From Fragilaria radians (taxonomy: Eukaryota; Bacillariophyta; Fragilariophyceae; Fragilariales; Fragilariaceae): a DNA stretch of 10,139 bases. The DNA is taken from contig CAAAJI010001082.1 of assembly GCA_900642245.1 (NCBI GenBank), forward strand, positions 4,786 to 14,924, written 5' to 3'. Each line of letters opens with the position of its first letter. Within the stretch, counting starts at the first letter, position 1. The position numbers were made by a program, and so were the translations under genes. Shown piece after piece: positions 7,476 through 10,139 of the stretch. The notes below the pieces were generated by a model. It did no database searches. It had not been told where the DNA came from and saw nothing but the letters and a program-made list of their open reading frames with translations.

Positions 7476-8369
7476 TCAGCTAAACTCAAGAACTGACCGT
7501 ATGATACTTTTTTTCTTCATTTTTCTTCCTTTAACATGTGTATGTCTAGTCAGGTCGGAAGCGGAGTCGTCTCTCTTCCCGCGACGGTACTCTCGTGATG
7601 GAATCTTTAAATAAAAATCGACCAAGTTATCTCCTAGAATACCAACATCGCTCATATAATCGGATGAGGCTATTGTACTGAAAGATTTTTCAAATTGAAG
7701 ATTTCTTCTGCCTTCCGAAGGCCAACTTGTTTTCAATGGTTGTGATGTTTCCCTCAACCATTTCACATCAACACATCGTTTGCTTGTGATGTCCCTCCCT
7801 CGTTTTGTATAATCAACAAGGACACTACCGTGCCTTCGATGTGATCGTTGCAAAGTGGATGGTGACTTGAATTCCATGATTCAAAGTTTTGTGGTTTTTT
7901 TAGTGATAAGTCTTCGCAATAGGAAGAATGTGACTCTTCAATAAATTTCCTTCTTAGCACGATGAATTGAAATTCAGATGGGGATTTAAAGATTGTTCCT
8001 CAGATACTTACTTATAGCAGTTTAATCGTAATTCCAGCTAGATCGACTTTGTTGTCTCTTAATCAATGGTCTCCAAATGTCTCCTTCCTAGACAAACATA
8101 TATGCCTACCTGACAATATTTCACGATTAGATGGTCATTCAACTTAACAAATTTGTCTCTATATTTGGGTTTTTTAACTCCTAATACAATATCTATTGCG
8201 ATTGACATAATGTTTGGAACGCTAATGTCGAGACTATACCCATAAATTAAAATGCTTGATTCCGATGAATCACATCCTGAAGTCGCGGTTTAAGAGGTTT
8301 CAACAATTATTTTAGCATAACAATTAGCCGATTAAGTAATGAATCTCAATCAGTGACTTTACCTGACAT
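7476..8369 (-). CDS. Gene B: multi-exon paralogue of gene A, unknown family, apparent 1-base frame break
   Basis: The conserved core is an uninterrupted 133-codon frame, 7476-7877, sharing with gene A the SHRRHGxVLVDYT box and the C-terminal SSDYMSD / DFYxKxPSRE / RRGKR / VKGxKxKKKSI block. Upstream, a spliced model opens at ATG 8367-8369. Exon 1 codes for MS and the first base of Gly3. Exon 2 is 8110-8276, 58 codons counted from the start, with no stop (KKPKYRDKFVKLNDHLIVKY near its end). Exon 3 is 8012-8037 (LELRLNCY). Exon 4 starts at 7952 (RKFIEESHSSYCEDLSLKKP). The three introns (86, 72 and 59 nt) have GT...AG ends and agreeing phases. Exon 4 enters the core one base out of frame: FES is followed by TGG instead of ATG. 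Gene A has one base more just before its ATG, so B may carry a one-base deletion or assembly error near 7878. Otherwise translation starts at 7877, where an in-frame TGA lies 6 nt upstream. The full model would be about 225 residues. Function unknown. Confidence 0.6.
7953..8011 (-). other. Predicted intron 3 of gene B (59 nt)
   Basis: Donor CTATAA|gtaagt (close to consensus) and acceptor cgtgctaag|AAGG. The phase-2 junction yields Lys and continues into an open serine- and acid-rich stretch upstream of the conserved core. Confidence 0.5.
8021..8034 (-). repeat. Element shared upstream of genes A and B (copy B)
   Basis: This is the partner of the copy at 5263-5276. The surrounding bases (ACTTA...GC.G before it on the plus strand) also partly agree, which suggests a diverged homologous exon and donor rather than an isolated motif. 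Confidence 0.4.
8038..8109 (-). other. Predicted intron 2 of gene B (72 nt)
   Basis: Donor TGTCAG|gtaggc and acceptor gtcgatctag|CTGG. The phase-0 junction links a long open exon to a 26-nt exon, and read-through reaches TAA within about 18 codons. Confidence 0.5.
8277..8362 (-). other. Predicted intron 1 of gene B (86 nt)
   Basis: Donor ATGTCAG|gtaaagt and acceptor gcgacttcag|GATGTG. It removes two in-frame TAA stops between the proposed start codon and the 167-nt exon 2, and the phase-1 junction gives MSGCD. Supported by splice-site quality and frame only. Confidence 0.5.
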
Positions 8370-9640
8370 GTTTGCTTCAATTAAAGATGAAAAAAGCCAA
8401 CAAAGGAGCAAAGTAGAGGCAATGGAAATGTGCGTAAGTAAAATTAGGGGGACTGAGAGAAGAAACAGCAAACCTCCTGGATTTCGCCTTGACCCATTAA
8501 AGCAAAAATACAAGCAATGCACCAGTTAGTGGCTCTGTAAAAGAGCATATTGAAAGTGTAAATGGTACGCTCCATAAATTCAGAGTTGTATTCCATGAAA
8601 GAGCAATGTCTACCGCTAGCCTGAAAAGCTGATAAAGCTGAAAGCAAGGTGCATTAGACAAATGGGTTACACTCTCTCTGAGACTGTTTTGGTTTGTTGA
8701 AGACTTCGGGTTTCTTCGTCAAGTCAAGTTTATGTGCCTGCTGGTGGGAAGATTGGTGTCCTATCACCATCTCCTCCAAAGGAAACCACAACATTAGTGT
8801 TCCTTCAATGTTGAACTTGTTTAATACCAGAACCCTCTGTCAACATCAAAACTGTTGAAATAATGCCAGTTGATGTGGAACGTTTGGTTGTGGACCAAAA
8901 ACTGCAAAGCCTATCAATCCTGAGATATCTGGCTGAAGATGTTGGTCATCGAGATGTGATGTCGATGTTTGACAACCATTGCCTGGGAAAAGCACAGATT
9001 AGTTGCACAACAAGACATAGGTTAAATCATTTTTACCTGTAGATTTCAAAGTCAACTGATTGGTTTGGACCCTTTGCCATCTTTTCCGCTTCAAGTGATG
9101 GAGCTTACCATAAATTAGACCCTAGAAGAGACTCTATTGTTGTGATGGTAAAACAACGATGCTGTGCTTCAAGATCCACCTTTCCATGTATAACCGGTAG
9201 GTTGTACCTCTTTCGGAATTTCCAAATCAAAATGTTATAAATATCCAACCATAGTAGTGGTGTTTTGCATGCTGATGGGCAAGTCAATCCTGTCAAACAG
9301 ACATGTGCTTATTGGAAAATGTTATGATAACTTTTGGAGCAAGTAGTTGAAAGCATTCCAAGAAGACAAGAAGAGGAACGCTATTAACTATCAATTGTCA
9401 TGCATTTGGGATGAATATATAGAAGTCATACGGCAGTGATTTTCTGTTGGGCTCAGTGGACTATACCGCTCCCAAAGAGACAAGGTAGACTTGACTGAAG
9501 GAGAAAGAGCACTAGCAAAAGTTCATTTCATTTTAAAAGTAGCAAAATAAATCAAAAGATCAAAGCAATATGATGAATATGAGCATAGTTGTGAAAGACT
9601 TTGTTCCAACTATAAATTGATCTCACATCTGTTTTTGTAG
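8370..9640. other. Unresolved region upstream of gene B, coding-like frames but no confident gene
   Basis: On the plus strand one frame from 8701 to about 9323 has only three stops (TGA 8812-8814, TAG 9040-9042, TAA 9238-9240), leaving open runs of about 37, 75, 65 and 28 codons. Parts read naturally (for example VDVERLVVDQKLQ and LRYLAEDVGHRDV). From about 9194 another plus frame has coding-like stretches separated by single stops (KAFQEDKKRNAINYQL, LTEGERALAKVHFILK). The minus strand has open pieces too (8444-8647, 9105-9296). I recognise no family. It could be a decayed gene or a gene with introns I could not place. The first 100 bases or so should also hold the promoter of gene B. Confidence 0.3.
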
Positions 9641-9725
9641 CCTTTTCCTCAAATCAAAAACAATTTCCAAATGTTGAAAATGAATTTCTGGAGCAGAATC
9701 AATTTGCTAGGAATGAGATACTAAG
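9641..9725 (+). other. Exon-like block with good splice borders
   Basis: The block follows a pyrimidine-rich acceptor (tctgtttttgtag|CC) and ends at a consensus donor (CTAAG|gtaagt). In the phase-2 frame it is fully open and reads FSSNQKQFPNVENEFLEQ then NQFARNEILR. A second frame is also open until a TAA immediately before the donor. A possible next acceptor (acctctgtag) lies near 9840-9849. No partner exon upstream could be fixed, so this is a candidate only. Confidence 0.3.
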
Positions 9726-9954
9726 GTAAGTCTTGGTAACCAACGGTGTTGGCTGTAAGACTAGTATATTCATTTGGTTGATCAAAAATCCCAACCAAGC
9801 ATTACAAATATTACGAGGCTAGCACAATCATGCTCTGCTACCTCTGTAGCCTAAAAAGAGGTTGGTTTCACGCTGCGTTCTAGTTCAAACGGCCAATTTA
9901 CCTTTCGCGTTAAAATATCATTAAAAAAGTCTTCAGGATCAGTGAAAGTTAAAT
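9726..9954. other. No gene identified
   Basis: The stretch between the exon-like block and the right-edge frame. A plus-strand acceptor-like site near 9849 is followed by a short frame that stops within about 12 codons if joined to the block before it. Nothing else was recognised. Confidence 0.3.
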
Positions 9955-10139
9955 CTAGTAGTTGACACCTCTTATCCTACTACTGGTATTGCGCATAAAC
10001 AGCAGTACTAATTTGCGTCCCACAATGATGTCGCCAGTCGTAGCAAGGATGACAAGCGTTCTTTTGTGTCTTACACGATATTCTTCCGTATATTCTTGGT
10101 CTCTGCTGAGATCAGATGTGCCCTTCCATTTCAAGAGCG
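9955..10139 (-). CDS. Partial open frame entering from the right edge, unknown product
   Basis: Sixty codons are open from the right edge to TAG at 9955-9957, with natural-looking composition: EEYRVRHKRTLVILATTGD in the middle and a basic end (RNTSSRIRGVNY). The start lies outside the window and I recognise no family. A run of 60 open codons in AT-rich DNA is moderately unlikely by chance. The last residues could instead be intronic, since the sequence around GAG|gtgtca is donor-like. Confidence 0.35.
   Translation of the reverse strand, partial: LLKWKGTSDLSRDQEYTEEYRVRHKRTLVILATTGDIIVGRKLVLLFMRNTSSRIRGVNY

Noticed and set aside
7763..7960. Dual coding: a minus frame overlapping the gene B core
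   Set aside because: Its upstream half fits exon 4 of gene B, but the part overlapping the core is not conserved in gene A, where the other frame clearly is. A one-base frame break explains it more simply than true overlap.
8731..8811. PDZ-like start (YVPAGGKIGVLSPSPP)
   Set aside because: It superficially resembles the PAGKxGxxxDT motif of PDZ-like repeats, but nothing after it fits and a stop follows.
1..10139. tRNA or rRNA genes, CRISPR arrays, bacterial operon signals
   Set aside because: No T-loop or acceptor-stem pattern, rRNA core, or regularly spaced repeat was seen by eye; the window is eukaryotic in character.

Overview
The window looks like a piece of an AT-rich eukaryotic nuclear genome, most likely a diatom or another stramenopile alga. 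This is inferred from three things. The large transporter combines an SLC13/DASS membrane core with several TrkA-C-type domains, as in algal sulfate-transporter-like proteins. Introns are very short (about 59-86 nt) with GT...AG borders. The decayed retrotransposon has Ty1/copia motifs of the style common in diatom genomes. No bacterial signals (Shine-Dalgarno sites, operons) are seen. Nearly every supportable gene lies on the minus strand.

Layout, left to right. (1) 1-2798, minus: an SLC13/DASS-type anion transporter, complete at its start, with one clear 65-nt intron and running off the left edge. Its long cytosolic loop carries about four TrkA-C-like domains and, unexpectedly, an ACT-like domain. 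One extra base at 641 breaks the frame. (2) 2799-3563: AT-rich, no gene seen. (3) 3564-4521, minus: a decayed protein-coding sequence of unknown family, with stops and frame changes. (4) 4764-5162, minus: gene A, a 132-residue basic protein of unknown family, possibly with one upstream exon. (5) About 5700-7270, minus: a collapsed Ty1/copia element with gag-like zinc knuckle, reverse transcriptase and RNase H fragments joined by large deletions. (6) 7476-8369, minus: gene B, a clear paralogue of gene A. Three short introns give it an extra N-terminal part, with an apparent one-base frame break where that part meets the conserved region. (7) 8370-10139: mostly unresolved, with a long low-stop frame on the plus strand, an exon-like block at 9641-9725, and an open frame entering from the right edge on the minus strand.

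The genes do not form an operon or an obvious pathway. The most interesting items are the A/B gene pair, which has two strongly conserved boxes separated by a diverged linker and flanks a dead retrotransposon, and the ACT-like domain inside the transporter's regulatory loop. Organism identity, splice models and family assignments were read by eye and need similarity searches or RNA-seq to confirm.
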